Assembly (NCBI RefSeq): GCF_003610255.1
Contig: NZ_RAPS01000001.1
Location: 5,166,001-5,230,000, forward strand
DNA from: Streptomyces sp. TLI_171
Lineage (GTDB): Bacteria; Actinomycetota; Actinomycetes; Streptomycetales; Streptomycetaceae
DNA length: 64,000 nucleotides
Direction: 5' to 3'
Below, in pieces: positions 34,147 through 42,734 of the stretch (its first letter is position 1; each line of letters opens with the position of its first letter). A program made the position numbers and the translations under genes. Below the pieces are notes generated by a model, which was not told where the DNA came from, searched no databases, and saw only the letters and a list, made by a program, of their open reading frames with translations.

Positions 34147-35799
34147 ATGGCCTTCGCCCGCACCTGCTCGGTCGCCCTGGTCGGGGTGGACGGAGTCGTG
34201 GTCGAGGTCCAGGCCGACCTCGAACCCGGCCTCGCCGCCTTCAGCCTGGTCGGCCTCGCCGACAAGGCCCTGCTGGAAGCCCGCGACCGGGTACGCGCCG
34301 CCGTGTCCAACAGCGGCGAGAAGTGGCCGCTGCGCAAACTCACCGTGGGCCTCACCCCGGCGTCCGTGCCCAAGAGCGGCAGCGGGTACGACCTGGCGGT
34401 GGCCTGTGCCGTCCTGGCCGCCGCCGAACGACTCGATCCCGCGTCGATCGACGGCCTGCTGATCATCGGCGAGCTCGGACTCGACGGCCGGGTGCGCCCG
34501 GTGCGCGGAGTCCTGCCCGCGGTGCTCGCCGCCGCCGACGCCGGCTACCGGCAGATCGTGGTCGCCGAGCAGACCGCCGCCGAAGCCGAGTTGGTGCCGG
34601 GCGTCTCCGTCATCGGAGTGCGCAGCCTGCGCCAACTCATCGCGATCCTCACCAACGCCCCCGTCCCCGACGAACCACCCGATCTCGTCACCGGCCGCCC
34701 CGACTCCTCGTTCGCCGGACTGCTGCTGCCCGGTCTCGGCGTCCGCGACGTCACCTCGGAGCAGGCCGTCCGGCCCGACCTCGCCGACGTCGCCGGGCAG
34801 TACGAAGCCCGCCGAGCACTGGAGATCGCCGCGGCGGGCGGCCACCACCTGTACCTCAAGGGCCCGCCGGGCGCCGGCAAAACCATGCTCGCCGAACGGC
34901 TCCCCGCTCTGCTCCCGCCGCTCACGCCCGCCGAAGCCCTCGAAGTGACCGCGATCCACTCCGTGGCCGGGCTGCTCCCACCCGACCGACCCTTGATCGA
35001 CACCCCGCCCTACTGCGCTCCGCACCACTCGACGACCATGCCCGCCATCGTCGGTGGCGGGACGGGACTGCCCAGGCCGGGCGCCGTCTCGCTGGCCCAC
35101 CGCGGAGTGCTGTTCCTCGACGAGGCGCCGGAGTTCTCGGTCCGGGTCCTCGACGCACTGCGCCAACCCCTGGAATCGGGAGAGGTGATGATCGCCAGAG
35201 CCGCGGGTGCCATGCGGCTCCCGGCCCGCTTCCTGCTGTGCCTGGCCGCCAACCCCTGCCCCTGCGGCCGCTATTCGCTGAGAGGAGAAGGATGCGAATG
35301 CACGCCCGTCATGGTCAACCGCTATCAGGCGCGCCTGTCCGGGCCGCTGCTGGACCGGGTGGACCTCCAGGTCCAGGTCACCGGAGTCTCGAAGGCCGAG
35401 CTGCTCCAGCAAGGCGGAAGGGCCGAGAGCACGGCCACGGTCGGCGAACGGGTGCGGGAGGCCCGAGCACGAGCCGCCGCTCGCCTCGTCGACACCCCGT
35501 GGCGGACCAACGCCGAAGTACCCGGGCACGAACTGCGCACGCGATGGCAACTCGCACCCGGTTCGCTCACCGACGCGGAACGTGACCTCGACCGGGGCCT
35601 GCTCACCGCCCGCGGCCTCGACAGAGTGCTGCGCGTCGCATGGACGGTCGCCGACCTCGCCCACCGCGACCGCCCCAACCGGTGCGACATCCAGACCGCG
35701 CTGACGCTACGCACCGGCATCCAACGCACGGCCCGTCCGACCGATCGCCGCGTCGACCCGTACGCCGAATCCGACGCCGACCTCGGAGGTGAATTCTGA
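34147..35799 (+). CDS. ComM/YifB-like AAA+ ATPase (Mg-chelatase subunit ChlI family)
   Basis: 550 residues, directly after yraN. N-terminal Lon-S16-like domain (GLVGLADKALLEARDRVRAA region, then PKSGSGYDLA). AAA+ core with Walker A GPPGAGKT (239-246), Walker B GVLFLDEAPEF, and the zinc-like CPCGRYSLRGEGCEC motif typical of ComM. In other bacteria ComM is a branch-migration helicase for transformation; in actinomycetes its role is not established. Linked to dprA, another recombination/competence gene. Confidence 0.9.
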   Translation: MAFARTCSVALVGVDGVVVEVQADLEPGLAAFSLVGLADKALLEARDRVRAAVSNSGEKWPLRKLTVGLTPASVPKSGSGYDLAVACAVLAAAERLDPASIDGLLIIGELGLDGRVRPVRGVLPAVLAAADAGYRQIVVAEQTAAEAELVPGVSVIGVRSLRQLIAILTNAPVPDEPPDLVTGRPDSSFAGLLLPGLGVRDVTSEQAVRPDLADVAGQYEARRALEIAAAGGHHLYLKGPPGAGKTMLAERLPALLPPLTPAEALEVTAIHSVAGLLPPDRPLIDTPPYCAPHHSTTMPAIVGGGTGLPRPGAVSLAHRGVLFLDEAPEFSVRVLDALRQPLESGEVMIARAAGAMRLPARFLLCLAANPCPCGRYSLRGEGCECTPVMVNRYQARLSGPLLDRVDLQVQVTGVSKAELLQQGGRAESTATVGERVREARARAAARLVDTPWRTNAEVPGHELRTRWQLAPGSLTDAERDLDRGLLTARGLDRVLRVAWTVADLAHRDRPNRCDIQTALTLRTGIQRTARPTDRRVDPYAESDADLGGEF

Positions 35800-35886
35800 T
35801 CGCCCCTCATCTGCTGGATCGCCAGGATCACTGCGGCGCTCGACCGTCCGCCTGCCCGCCGACCGCCCCATCACCACGGAGCCCGT

Positions 35887-37425
35887 GTGACCGCCTGCCC
35901 CGCACCCCGTGACCACGCCGACCTCGCCTGCGCCCCGGCCGACCCACCGTCCAGCGAGGGACCGGCCCGACACCTCACCGCCTGCCCGCCCGACGGCCGC
36001 GCGCCAGCAGAAGCCGGCGACCGCCTCCGGCAACTGGTGCGTGGGGCGGGCCCGCCCGCCCTGCAGCGACCGCAACTTCCACGGTGGGCCCCCGACGATC
36101 CGACAGCGGGGGATCCGGTCGGCGCGGGCCCGCCCGGAGACACTCCGCCGGTCGCCAGGGCCTCGGCCGACGACACCCCAACCGGCCCGGCTCCAGGTGA
36201 TCGACGTGCCGTCAGACCCACCAAATGGGCTGCGGCCACCACCGTGCCCGATCCGCCCGACCCGGAGCGGGTGGCCCGGGCCGCGCTCACCAGGCTCATC
36301 GAGCCCGGAGACGCAGCGATCGGCCGATCCGTCCAACGCCTCGGTGCGGTCCGGCTGTTGCAGGGCATCCAGGAGGGCGCACCGCCGGACCGACTGGGCC
36401 TCGGCGCCGACCGGATCGCCGCCTACCAGGAGCGGCTGCGGAAGTTCAACCCGGCTGTCGACCTGGAGCGGATCGCCAAGCTCGGTGGGAGGTTCATCAT
36501 TCCGGGCGACATCGAGTGGCCCTCCCAACTCGACGACCTCGGTGACAGCCGCCCGGTCGGGCTGTGGGTCCGTGGCCGGCTGTCGCCCCGGCTGCCCTCG
36601 CTGCGGCTGCTCGCCCTGCGCTCGGTCGCCGTGGTCGGATCGCGGGCCTGTACCGGCTACGGCCGGCACGTCGCGGGCCAGCTCGGCTCCGAACTCGCCG
36701 AGCGCGGGTGGGTGGTGGTCTCCGGCGCGGCCTACGGGGTCGACACCGCCGCGCACCTCGGCGCCTTGGCGGTCAACGGGATGACGATCGCCGTCCTCGC
36801 CAGCGGCGTCGACATCTGCTACCCGCGCGGGAACGAGGCGCTGATCCAACGGATCGCGAACGACGGCCTGCTGGTCAGCGAGTTGGCGCTCGGGATGAAC
36901 CCGACCAGGTTCAGATTCGTGCTCCGCAACCGGGTGATAGCGGCCCTCACCCGCGGCACCGTGGTGGTCGAAGCCGCACCGCGCAGCGGCGCGCTCAGCA
37001 CCGCACGGCGCGCCCGAGACCTCAACCGGCACACGATGGGCGTTCCGGGCCCGGTCACCTCGGAGCTCTCGGCCGGCGTGCACGCACTGATCCGGACCGG
37101 TGCGGCGAGCATGGTCACCAACGGGGCCGAGGTGGGAGAGCTGGTCGGCTCCATCGGCGCGGACCTGGCACCGGAGCGCGTCGGCCCGATCCTGCCGAGG
37201 GACGCACTGGAGCCGCCGGTGGCCCGCGTGCTCGAAGCCGTACCCGCCAGCGCGGACGGCGCGCCGGTCCTGCGAATCGCCCGGTACGCGGCGCTCTCCG
37301 AGGAAGCCACCGTTCATCACCTGCACGAGCTCGGTTCGCTCGGGTTCGTCGAGCGACACGGAGCGCACTGGAGGCTGGTCCGACGCAAGCGATCACATCC
37401 GAGCACGGGCGGACACGGTGAGTGA
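35887..37425 (+). CDS. dprA: DNA-processing protein DprA with low-complexity N-terminal extension
   Basis: 512 residues. DprA loads RecA onto single-stranded DNA. Rossmann-fold signature pieces are present: VAVVGSRACTGYG, SGAAYGVDTAAH, VLASGVDICYPRGNEAL, FRFVLRNRVIAALT, VVVEAAPRSGAL, and a C-terminal winged-helix-like segment (LSEEATVHHLHELGSLGFVE). The first ~120 residues are Pro/Ala/Asp-rich and unstructured, longer than usual. The GTG at 35887 may be too early; no good ribosome binding site marks a start. Downstream of the ComM-like gene. Confidence 0.88.
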   Translation: MTACPAPRDHADLACAPADPPSSEGPARHLTACPPDGRAPAEAGDRLRQLVRGAGPPALQRPQLPRWAPDDPTAGDPVGAGPPGDTPPVARASADDTPTGPAPGDRRAVRPTKWAAATTVPDPPDPERVARAALTRLIEPGDAAIGRSVQRLGAVRLLQGIQEGAPPDRLGLGADRIAAYQERLRKFNPAVDLERIAKLGGRFIIPGDIEWPSQLDDLGDSRPVGLWVRGRLSPRLPSLRLLALRSVAVVGSRACTGYGRHVAGQLGSELAERGWVVVSGAAYGVDTAAHLGALAVNGMTIAVLASGVDICYPRGNEALIQRIANDGLLVSELALGMNPTRFRFVLRNRVIAALTRGTVVVEAAPRSGALSTARRARDLNRHTMGVPGPVTSELSAGVHALIRTGAASMVTNGAEVGELVGSIGADLAPERVGPILPRDALEPPVARVLEAVPASADGAPVLRIARYAALSEEATVHHLHELGSLGFVERHGAHWRLVRRKRSHPSTGGHGE

Positions 37426-37761
37426 GCCGAACGGGTCAACTCGGTCAACACGACGGACAGGAGGGTGAGTTGAGAGGAGAGTGACAGTCGGTGAGCATCG
37501 TCGGGCAGCAGTGCGATGCGGGCTCGGCAGGCCACGGTCCGACCACGGCCGACAGTCCGTGCTGGTCGGCGGGTCGACCGAGGGTGGAAGACCTGGGCTC
37601 CGGTCGGTCGCCCTGCCGCGACGCGCCGATGGAGGCCGTTGCTGCCACCGGATCGGGCGACGCCCGAGTGGCGGTAGCGCTGTGCAGTGACTCGGTCACG
37701 CTACGCTCGCTTATGGCGTCCCTATCAGCACATGACTCGGCAGAACGGCGCAGACCAACGC
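37426..37761. other. Gene-free interval between dprA and whiG
   Basis: 336 bp. A 102-codon frame from the GTG at 37491 has a good GAGGAGAG upstream but overlaps whiG, drifts in codon use and resembles no family. It is not annotated as a gene. No obvious whiG promoter motif was recognised; no hairpin terminator after dprA was found. Confidence 0.4.
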
Positions 37762-39633
37762 ATGCCCACTCACATTCCCGGACACAGGGTGACCGGTGAC
37801 GGTCGGTCCCCGGACGGGACGGGGGCCGAGACCCGCAATGCCGCGGAACTACGGGCCAGGTCCTCGGGAGTCGTGGGAATGACGAGGTCGGGCACCCCCC
37901 CGACCGCGAGCCCACAGCCCCAGACCCGTCCCGCATCCTCCTCGCCCGTCCCGCGCCCTCCGGTCCCGCAGGGCTCACCGGCCCGGCAGTCCCCGGAACC
38001 GCCACCGGCCGACCGGGCCGGCGGCCAGGTGCTGCCCTGCCCACAGGTGGCACCGCCGAGTGCCAGCGGCAAAGCCCGACCGCGCGAGGCCGAGGCCGGC
38101 GCCGGGCCGTGGCTCGGCCAGGCCGCGGCCGGTGCCCGGGCCGAAGCCGACAGGCAAGCCCCCGTCGCCGGCCAGGCTCCGTTCGGAGGTCAGGTGCCGT
38201 TCAGCGGTCAGGCCCCGGTCGGCGGGCAGGCCGACGGTCGGAACGGCGGCGGTCAGAGCAGCGCCCGGCAGCGGCCTGGCCCGGCCGCCACGGGTGCGTC
38301 GCCCGCGGGCGCCCGACCCACGCGCGGTGGGCGGGCGAAGCCGAAGGACCTGCCCGCCCGGAGTGCGCAGGTCCGCAGGCAGGCGAGCGGCCCGCCACCC
38401 GCGCGGATCCCTGAGCCTGCCGAGCAGGCATGGGGCCCCGGCCCGGCCGCGTCGCCGACCGGACCCGCAACGGCGCCCCCCGGACCCGGACCGGTGGCAT
38501 CCGGACCCGGACCGGTGCCGCCCGCATCGCCGACGGTTCCGCGACCCGCACCGACCACCACCTCGGCGACCGGCACCCCGCCAGCTGACACTCCGTCGGT
38601 CAGCGCTCCGCCCATTACCCCTCCGCCGGTTACCGCTCCGCGAGTTGCTGCCCAGCCGAGCGCGATGCCGTCGGACACGGTGCCCTCGGACACGGTGCCG
38701 TCCGACGCCGGCGCTCAGCCAGGTGCGCGCGCCGGGGTCGTGGTGCCTGCGCCGGCGTCCGCGCCCTCGTCGGGCGACGAAGGGCAGAGCGGTGCGGGCC
38801 AGGCGGGCGGTACGGCCGAGGAGGAGCCGGCGGCGGGTCAGGCGAAGGGCGGCGACCGTGGCAAGGGTGCCGATCAGTCGGCACTGCAGGCGCTCTGGCG
38901 GTCGTACAAGGAGACCGGCGACCACGGGCTCCGCGACCAGCTGATCCTGCACTACTCCCCGCTGGTGAAGTACGTCGCGGGCCGGGTCGGGGTCGGGCTG
39001 CCGGCCAACGTGGAGCAGGCGGACTTCGTGTCCTCCGGGGTGTTCGGGCTGATCGACGCGATCGAGAAGTTCGACATCGACCGGGCGATCAAGTTCGAGA
39101 CCTACGCGATCAGCCGGATCCGTGGCGCGATCATCGACGAGCTGCGGGCGCTGGACTGGATCCCCCGGTCGGTGCGGCAGAAGGCCAAGGCCGTCGAGCG
39201 CGCCTACGCCACCCTGGAGGCCAAGCTCCGGCGGACGCCGTACGACCCCGAAGTGGCCTCGGAGATGGGCATCTCGCTGGACGACCTGCACACCATCTTC
39301 AGCCAGCTCTCGCTCGCCAACGTGGTGGCACTCGACGAGCTGCTGCACTCGGCGGGCGAGGGCGGCGACCGGTTGACCCTGATGGAGACCCTGCCGGACA
39401 GCGGCGCGGACAACCCGGTCGAGATCGCCGAGGACCGTGAACTCCGGCGACTGCTGGCCTCTGCGGTCAACACGCTGCCGGAACGCGAGAAGACCGTGGT
39501 GACGCTCTACTACTACGAGGGCCTGACGCTCGCCGAGATCGGCCAGGTCCTCGGGGTGACGGAGAGCCGGGTCAGCCAGATCCACACCAAGTCGGTGCTG
39601 CAACTGCGGGCGAAGATGTCCGACGTCCGCTGA
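37762..39633 (+). CDS. whiG: Sporulation sigma factor WhiG with very long disordered N-terminal extension
   Basis: 623 residues from the ATG at 37762, against about 280 in S. coelicolor. FliA-type sigma factor that commits aerial hyphae to sporulation; known to be held by the anti-sigma RsiG with cyclic di-GMP. The C-terminal 250 residues are a complete sigma factor: ALWRSYKETGDHGLRDQLIL, region 2 NVEQADFVSSGVFGLIDAIE and FETYAISRIRGAIIDELRAL, region 3, and region 4 YYYEGLTLAEIGQVLGVTES. The preceding ~372 residues are Pro/Ala/Gly/Gln-rich, with GQAPxxGQ-type and PSDTVPSDTV repeats. The start is chosen because MPTHIPG resembles the MPQHTSG start of known WhiG. If the extension is not translated, the true start lies downstream. 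Confidence 0.85.
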   Translation: MPTHIPGHRVTGDGRSPDGTGAETRNAAELRARSSGVVGMTRSGTPPTASPQPQTRPASSSPVPRPPVPQGSPARQSPEPPPADRAGGQVLPCPQVAPPSASGKARPREAEAGAGPWLGQAAAGARAEADRQAPVAGQAPFGGQVPFSGQAPVGGQADGRNGGGQSSARQRPGPAATGASPAGARPTRGGRAKPKDLPARSAQVRRQASGPPPARIPEPAEQAWGPGPAASPTGPATAPPGPGPVASGPGPVPPASPTVPRPAPTTTSATGTPPADTPSVSAPPITPPPVTAPRVAAQPSAMPSDTVPSDTVPSDAGAQPGARAGVVVPAPASAPSSGDEGQSGAGQAGGTAEEEPAAGQAKGGDRGKGADQSALQALWRSYKETGDHGLRDQLILHYSPLVKYVAGRVGVGLPANVEQADFVSSGVFGLIDAIEKFDIDRAIKFETYAISRIRGAIIDELRALDWIPRSVRQKAKAVERAYATLEAKLRRTPYDPEVASEMGISLDDLHTIFSQLSLANVVALDELLHSAGEGGDRLTLMETLPDSGADNPVEIAEDRELRRLLASAVNTLPEREKTVVTLYYYEGLTLAEIGQVLGVTESRVSQIHTKSVLQLRAKMSDVR

Positions 39634-39758
39634 GCAGCACACGCCGGCAGCCGACCTGGCCGCGAGCCTTCAGGCCGGCGGCCGGCCGACCGGGCCCGAA
39701 GGCTCGCGGCCCGGCTCGCAGTTCCGGCCGCTCGGGGGTCGGAACGCGCCGGACGCGG

Positions 39759-39790
39759 GGCCGGTGGGAGCGGCGCAGCTCCCACCGGCC
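39759..39790 (+). terminator. Hairpin between whiG and the TetR gene
   Basis: A perfect 13-bp stem, GGCCGGTGGGAGC (39759-39771) with GCTCCCACCGGCC (39778-39790), and a 6-nt loop. It ends 11 bases before the -10 of the TetR gene, so it could also act as an operator. Confidence 0.6.
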
Positions 39791-39801
39791 GTCGGCGTCC
39801 G

Positions 39802-39807
39802 TAGAGT
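39802..39807 (+). promoter_or_regulatory. -10 hexamer TAGAGT for the TetR gene at 39814
   Basis: TAGAGT ends six bases before the GTG start; no Shine-Dalgarno sequence; probable leaderless mRNA. Confidence 0.45.
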
Positions 39808-39813
39808 TGGGCT

Positions 39814-40455
39814 GTGCCGAAAATCCGGGCGGCCACGGTGGCCGAGCATCGACAGTTGCAGCAGGCAGCACTGCTGGACGCCGCGCGCGTCCTGCTGGCC
39901 GAGGGCGGTCGGGACGCGCTGAACTTCAGCGCGCTGGCCGCGCGTGCCGGACTGGCCAGGTCCTCGGTGTACGAATACTTCCGCTCCAAGTCCGAACTGG
40001 TGGAAGCGCTCTGCGCGGTGGACCTCCCGCTCTGGGCCGCCGAGATCGAAGCCGCCATGACGGCCCGCGACAGCCCGGCGGACCGGATCGAGGCGTACGT
40101 CCGCGGGCAGCTTGCGCTGGCCACCGACCCGGTGCACCGCGCCGTGGTGGCGGTCGCCGAGTTCGAACTCGACGACGCCGCGCGGGGGCGGATCAGGGCC
40201 GCCCACGCCGGGCTGACCGCCATGGTGGTGCACTCCCTGGAGGAGCTCGGCCACCGCCGGCCGGGCGTCGCGGCCGTACTGCTCCAGGGAGTGGTGGAGG
40301 CGGCGGTCCGTCAGCTCGGAAGGGTCCGCGGAGGCGAGGGCGCGAGCGGCGACGCGGCGGTCCGGGAGATCGCCGACTCGGCGGTTCGGTTCGCCCTGGA
40401 CGGCCTGCGGACGCCCGGCCGGACGGGCCGCGGCGGAGCGGACGGCCCGGCCTGA
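39814..40455 (+). CDS. TetR family transcriptional regulator
   Basis: 213 residues, GTG start. N-terminal HTH: LLDAARVLLAEGGRDALNFS then ALAARAGLARSSVYEYFRSK, the TetR pattern with the Y-x-Y/F recognition-helix end. The C-terminal ligand domain is helical and anonymous. The position between whiG and the M23 peptidase/rpsB region is conserved in streptomycetes. Ligand and targets unknown. Confidence 0.9.
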   Translation: MPKIRAATVAEHRQLQQAALLDAARVLLAEGGRDALNFSALAARAGLARSSVYEYFRSKSELVEALCAVDLPLWAAEIEAAMTARDSPADRIEAYVRGQLALATDPVHRAVVAVAEFELDDAARGRIRAAHAGLTAMVVHSLEELGHRRPGVAAVLLQGVVEAAVRQLGRVRGGEGASGDAAVREIADSAVRFALDGLRTPGRTGRGGADGPA

Positions 40456-40477
40456 CCGGTCGGGAGCCGACGCGTCG

Positions 40478-41194
40478 TCAGGCCGGATCCAGCGGCAGCA
40501 GCCGGGCGCGGCCGCTGCCCAACAGGGCGAGCGGGTCGAGGTAGCGGTCGCCGCGGAGCAACCCCCAGTGCAGGCAGTCCACCGGGCAGTGGCCCCGGTC
40601 GCCGGTCAGCACGCCGATGGTGTCGCCCGCCGCCACACCCGTGCCGACCGGCACCGACCCGGCCACCGGCAGGTAGGTGGTCCGCAGCGGGGGAGTGCCG
40701 GAACCGGAGTGGGTCACCACGACGACCGGCCGCCCCGCCACCTGCCCGGCGAAGGTCACCACCCCTGGCGCGGCCGCCCGCACCGCCGTTCCGGGCGCGG
40801 CCGCCAGGTCCACGCCCCGGTGCCCGGCCGCCCAGCGCACCGGCGGCGGGTCGAACCGCCGCAGCAACCCCGAACGATCCCCCACCGGCCACACCCGCCC
40901 GGGCCCGGGCCCCACCACTGCACTACGCATCACCGCACCGGCGACCCCCGCACCGGACACCCCCGCACCGGCGACCCCCGCACCGGACACCCCCGAGCCA
41001 CGCACTCCCGCACCGGCGACCCCCGCACCGGTGACCGCCGCACCACGCACCCCCGCGCCGGCCACCACCGCAGGCACCACCGCACCGGCCACCCCCACCG
41101 GCGCCGCGGCGGACCCGCCACCGAGCAGAACCGCCGCCAACACCGTCGCCAGCGCCACCCGCATCCCACCGAGCCCCACACCCCGAAACCGCAT
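40478..41194 (-). CDS. Secreted M23 family metallopeptidase with pentapeptide-repeat linker
   Basis: 238 residues from the ATG at 41194 (41164 is an alternative start). Signal peptide MRVALATVLAAVLLGGGSAA. A 55-residue linker of GAGVxG-type repeats follows. The LytM/M23 domain shows HRGVDLAAAPGTAVRAAAPG with the zinc-ligand His and Asp, and CLHWGLLRGDRYLDPL with the third His; the usual HxH first position is Cys. Expected to cleave peptidoglycan cross-links or bind the wall. It is divergent from rpsB, as in other streptomycetes. Confidence 0.88.
   Translation of the reverse strand: MRFRGVGLGGMRVALATVLAAVLLGGGSAAAPVGVAGAVVPAVVAGAGVRGAAVTGAGVAGAGVRGSGVSGAGVAGAGVSGAGVAGAVMRSAVVGPGPGRVWPVGDRSGLLRRFDPPPVRWAAGHRGVDLAAAPGTAVRAAAPGVVTFAGQVAGRPVVVVTHSGSGTPPLRTTYLPVAGSVPVGTGVAAGDTIGVLTGDRGHCPVDCLHWGLLRGDRYLDPLALLGSGRARLLPLDPA
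40935..41099 (-). repeat. 15-bp tandem repeats encoding the M23 linker
   Basis: About ten degenerate copies of a 15-bp unit (GCACCGGCGACCCCC on the plus strand) encode GAGVA/GAGVS/GSGVR pentapeptides. Several copies are identical, consistent with recent slippage. Confidence 0.85.
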
Positions 41195-41288
41195 CCGCCC
41201 CCCAACCGCGCGCCGGCCGGCCCCGTCGGCCGCCCCGCGCACCACCCTGCGCCCCGCGGCACCCGTCCCGCGCCCCGATTCCGGGAGC

Positions 41289-41314
41289 TGTGGACAACCC
41301 CGGGCTGTGGACAA
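41289..41314 (-). promoter_or_regulatory. Tandem DnaA-box pair upstream of rpsB
   Basis: TGTGGACAA at 41289-41297 and 41306-41314 are perfect reverse complements of the Streptomyces DnaA box TTGTCCACA, with 17-bp period and a GCCCGGGG spacer on the minus strand. The architecture matches 33499-33531. Confidence 0.6.
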
Positions 41315-41418
41315 CCGCCGTCCCCCGCAGGGGTGAACAGCGAACGGCGGGCCGCCCGCGGCGGCGCTGAACAGGGCGGGGTGAACGCACGGAGTCGCCC
41401 GCCGCTCGGGGCTTCCCG

Positions 41419-41424
41419 TACACT
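41419..41424 (+). promoter_or_regulatory. -10 hexamer TACACT, candidate rpsB promoter
   Basis: TACACT matches TANNNT. The -35 is weak. Transcription from here gives a leader of about 280 nt. Confidence 0.35.
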
Positions 41425-41712
41425 TCACACGCGACCCGGTCTGCCGGGTCGACTTCGCACGCCCCGCCACCGACGGCCCGTCCTCCTCCGGGAGCGGTCG
41501 TACGGTGCGAGTGCCGCTCGGTCCGCCGAGCCTGCCGAGGCCGCAAGCCTCGCGCAGGCCGAGCGGCTTGGCACGTCGGGGCGTCAGGCGTGACGGTCGC
41601 CCGACCGGCACGAACAAAACCGAGTACCCCGGCACCCTGCAGGCCGCGACCGCCCCACGGCGGTCCGCAACCGCCTCGCGGCGCGCCGGGCAACACACGA
41701 GGAGTACGGCAC

Positions 41713-42603
41713 ATGGCCGTCGTCACGATGCGGGAGCTGCTGGAGAGCGGCGTCCACTTCGGTCACCAGACCCGTCGTTGGAACCCGAAGATGAAGCGCT
41801 TCATCTTCACGGAGCGCAACGGCATCTACATCATCGACCTCCTGCAGTCGCTGAACTACATCGACCGCGCCTTCGAGTTCGTCAAGGAGACCGTTGCCCA
41901 CGGCGGCAGCGTCCTCTTCGTCGGCACCAAGAAGCAGGCCCAGGAGGCCATCGCCGAGCAGGCGACCCGCGTGGGCATGCCGTACGTCAACCAGCGCTGG
42001 CTGGGTGGCATGCTGACCAACTTCTCGACCGTCTACAAGCGTCTGCAGCGCCTCAAGGAGCTCGGCGAGATCGACTTCACGGATGTGGCCGGCTCCGGCC
42101 TCACCAAGAAGGAGCTCCTGGTCCTCCAGCGCGAGTACGACAAGCTGGAGAAGACCCTCGGCGGTATCCGCGACATGCAGCGCGTGCCCAGCGCCGTCTG
42201 GATCGTGGACACCAAGAAGGAGCACATCGCGGTCGGCGAGGCCCGGAAGCTCAACATCCCGGTCGTCGCCATCCTCGACACCAACTGCGACCCCGACGAG
42301 GTCGACTACAAGATCCCGGGCAACGACGACGCGATCCGCTCCGTCACCCTGCTGACCCGCGTGATCGCCGACGCCGTCGCCGAGGGCCTGAAGTCCCGCG
42401 CCGGTGTCGCCAAGGGCGACGCCAAGGCCGAGCCGGGCGCCGACCAGCCGCTGGCCGCCTGGGAGAAGGAGATCCTCGAGGGCGAGAAGGCCGCCGAGGC
42501 CCCCGCCGCCGAGGCTGCTGCCGAGGCCCCCGCCGAGGCCGCTGCTGAGGCTCCGGCCGAGGCTGCTGCTGAGGCTCCGGCCGCCGAGGCCGAGCAGGCC
42601 TGA
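41713..42603 (+). CDS. rpsB: 30S ribosomal protein S2
   Basis: 296 residues with ACGAGGAG upstream of the ATG. Conserved S2 blocks: VTMRELLESGVHFGHQTRRW, NGIYIIDLLQ, GTKKQAQEAI, YVNQRWLGGMLTNFSTV, PVVAILDTNCDPDEVDY. The C-terminal Ala/Glu/Pro repeat tail (EAAAEAPAEA units) is longer than in E. coli and typical of actinomycetes. First gene of rpsB-tsf. Confidence 0.98.
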   Translation: MAVVTMRELLESGVHFGHQTRRWNPKMKRFIFTERNGIYIIDLLQSLNYIDRAFEFVKETVAHGGSVLFVGTKKQAQEAIAEQATRVGMPYVNQRWLGGMLTNFSTVYKRLQRLKELGEIDFTDVAGSGLTKKELLVLQREYDKLEKTLGGIRDMQRVPSAVWIVDTKKEHIAVGEARKLNIPVVAILDTNCDPDEVDYKIPGNDDAIRSVTLLTRVIADAVAEGLKSRAGVAKGDAKAEPGADQPLAAWEKEILEGEKAAEAPAAEAAAEAPAEAAAEAPAEAAAEAPAAEAEQA

Positions 42604-42617
42604 CGTACCACCAGGGT

Positions 42618-42696
42618 GAGGGGCACCGGCCGGGCTGAGCCGGTGGGTGCCCCTCTCTCCCGTGCCGGGGGCCCGCACCACGGGCCCCGGCACTTT
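42618..42696 (+). terminator. Double hairpin between rpsB and tsf
   Basis: First stem GAGGGGCACC with GGTGCCCCTC (42618-42655), second GTGCCGGGG...CCCG with CGGG...CCCCGGCAC (42662-42693) followed by TTT. Probably attenuates read-through, setting the S2 to EF-Ts ratio. Confidence 0.65.
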
Positions 42697-42734
42697 CCCA
42701 CGCAGACACGCGAGACGTGAGAAGAGATCACACC

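Larger units (their letters stand above)
41195..41712. other. Divergent M23/rpsB intergenic region and rpsB leader
   Basis: 518 bp without a gene. It holds a DnaA-box-like pair (41289-41314), a -10 candidate TACACT (41419-41424), a hairpin GACCCGG-TCTG-CCGGGTC (41433-41450) just downstream of it, and a ~280-nt leader ending in ACGAGGAG before rpsB. A long leader is compatible with S2 autoregulation, but no known motif was matched. Confidence 0.5.

Noticed and set aside
37491..37799. 102-codon ORF between dprA and whiG with a good GAGGAGAG
   Set aside because: Overlaps the whiG start, loses GC3 bias in its last third and resembles no known family. It could be real, but the evidence is insufficient.
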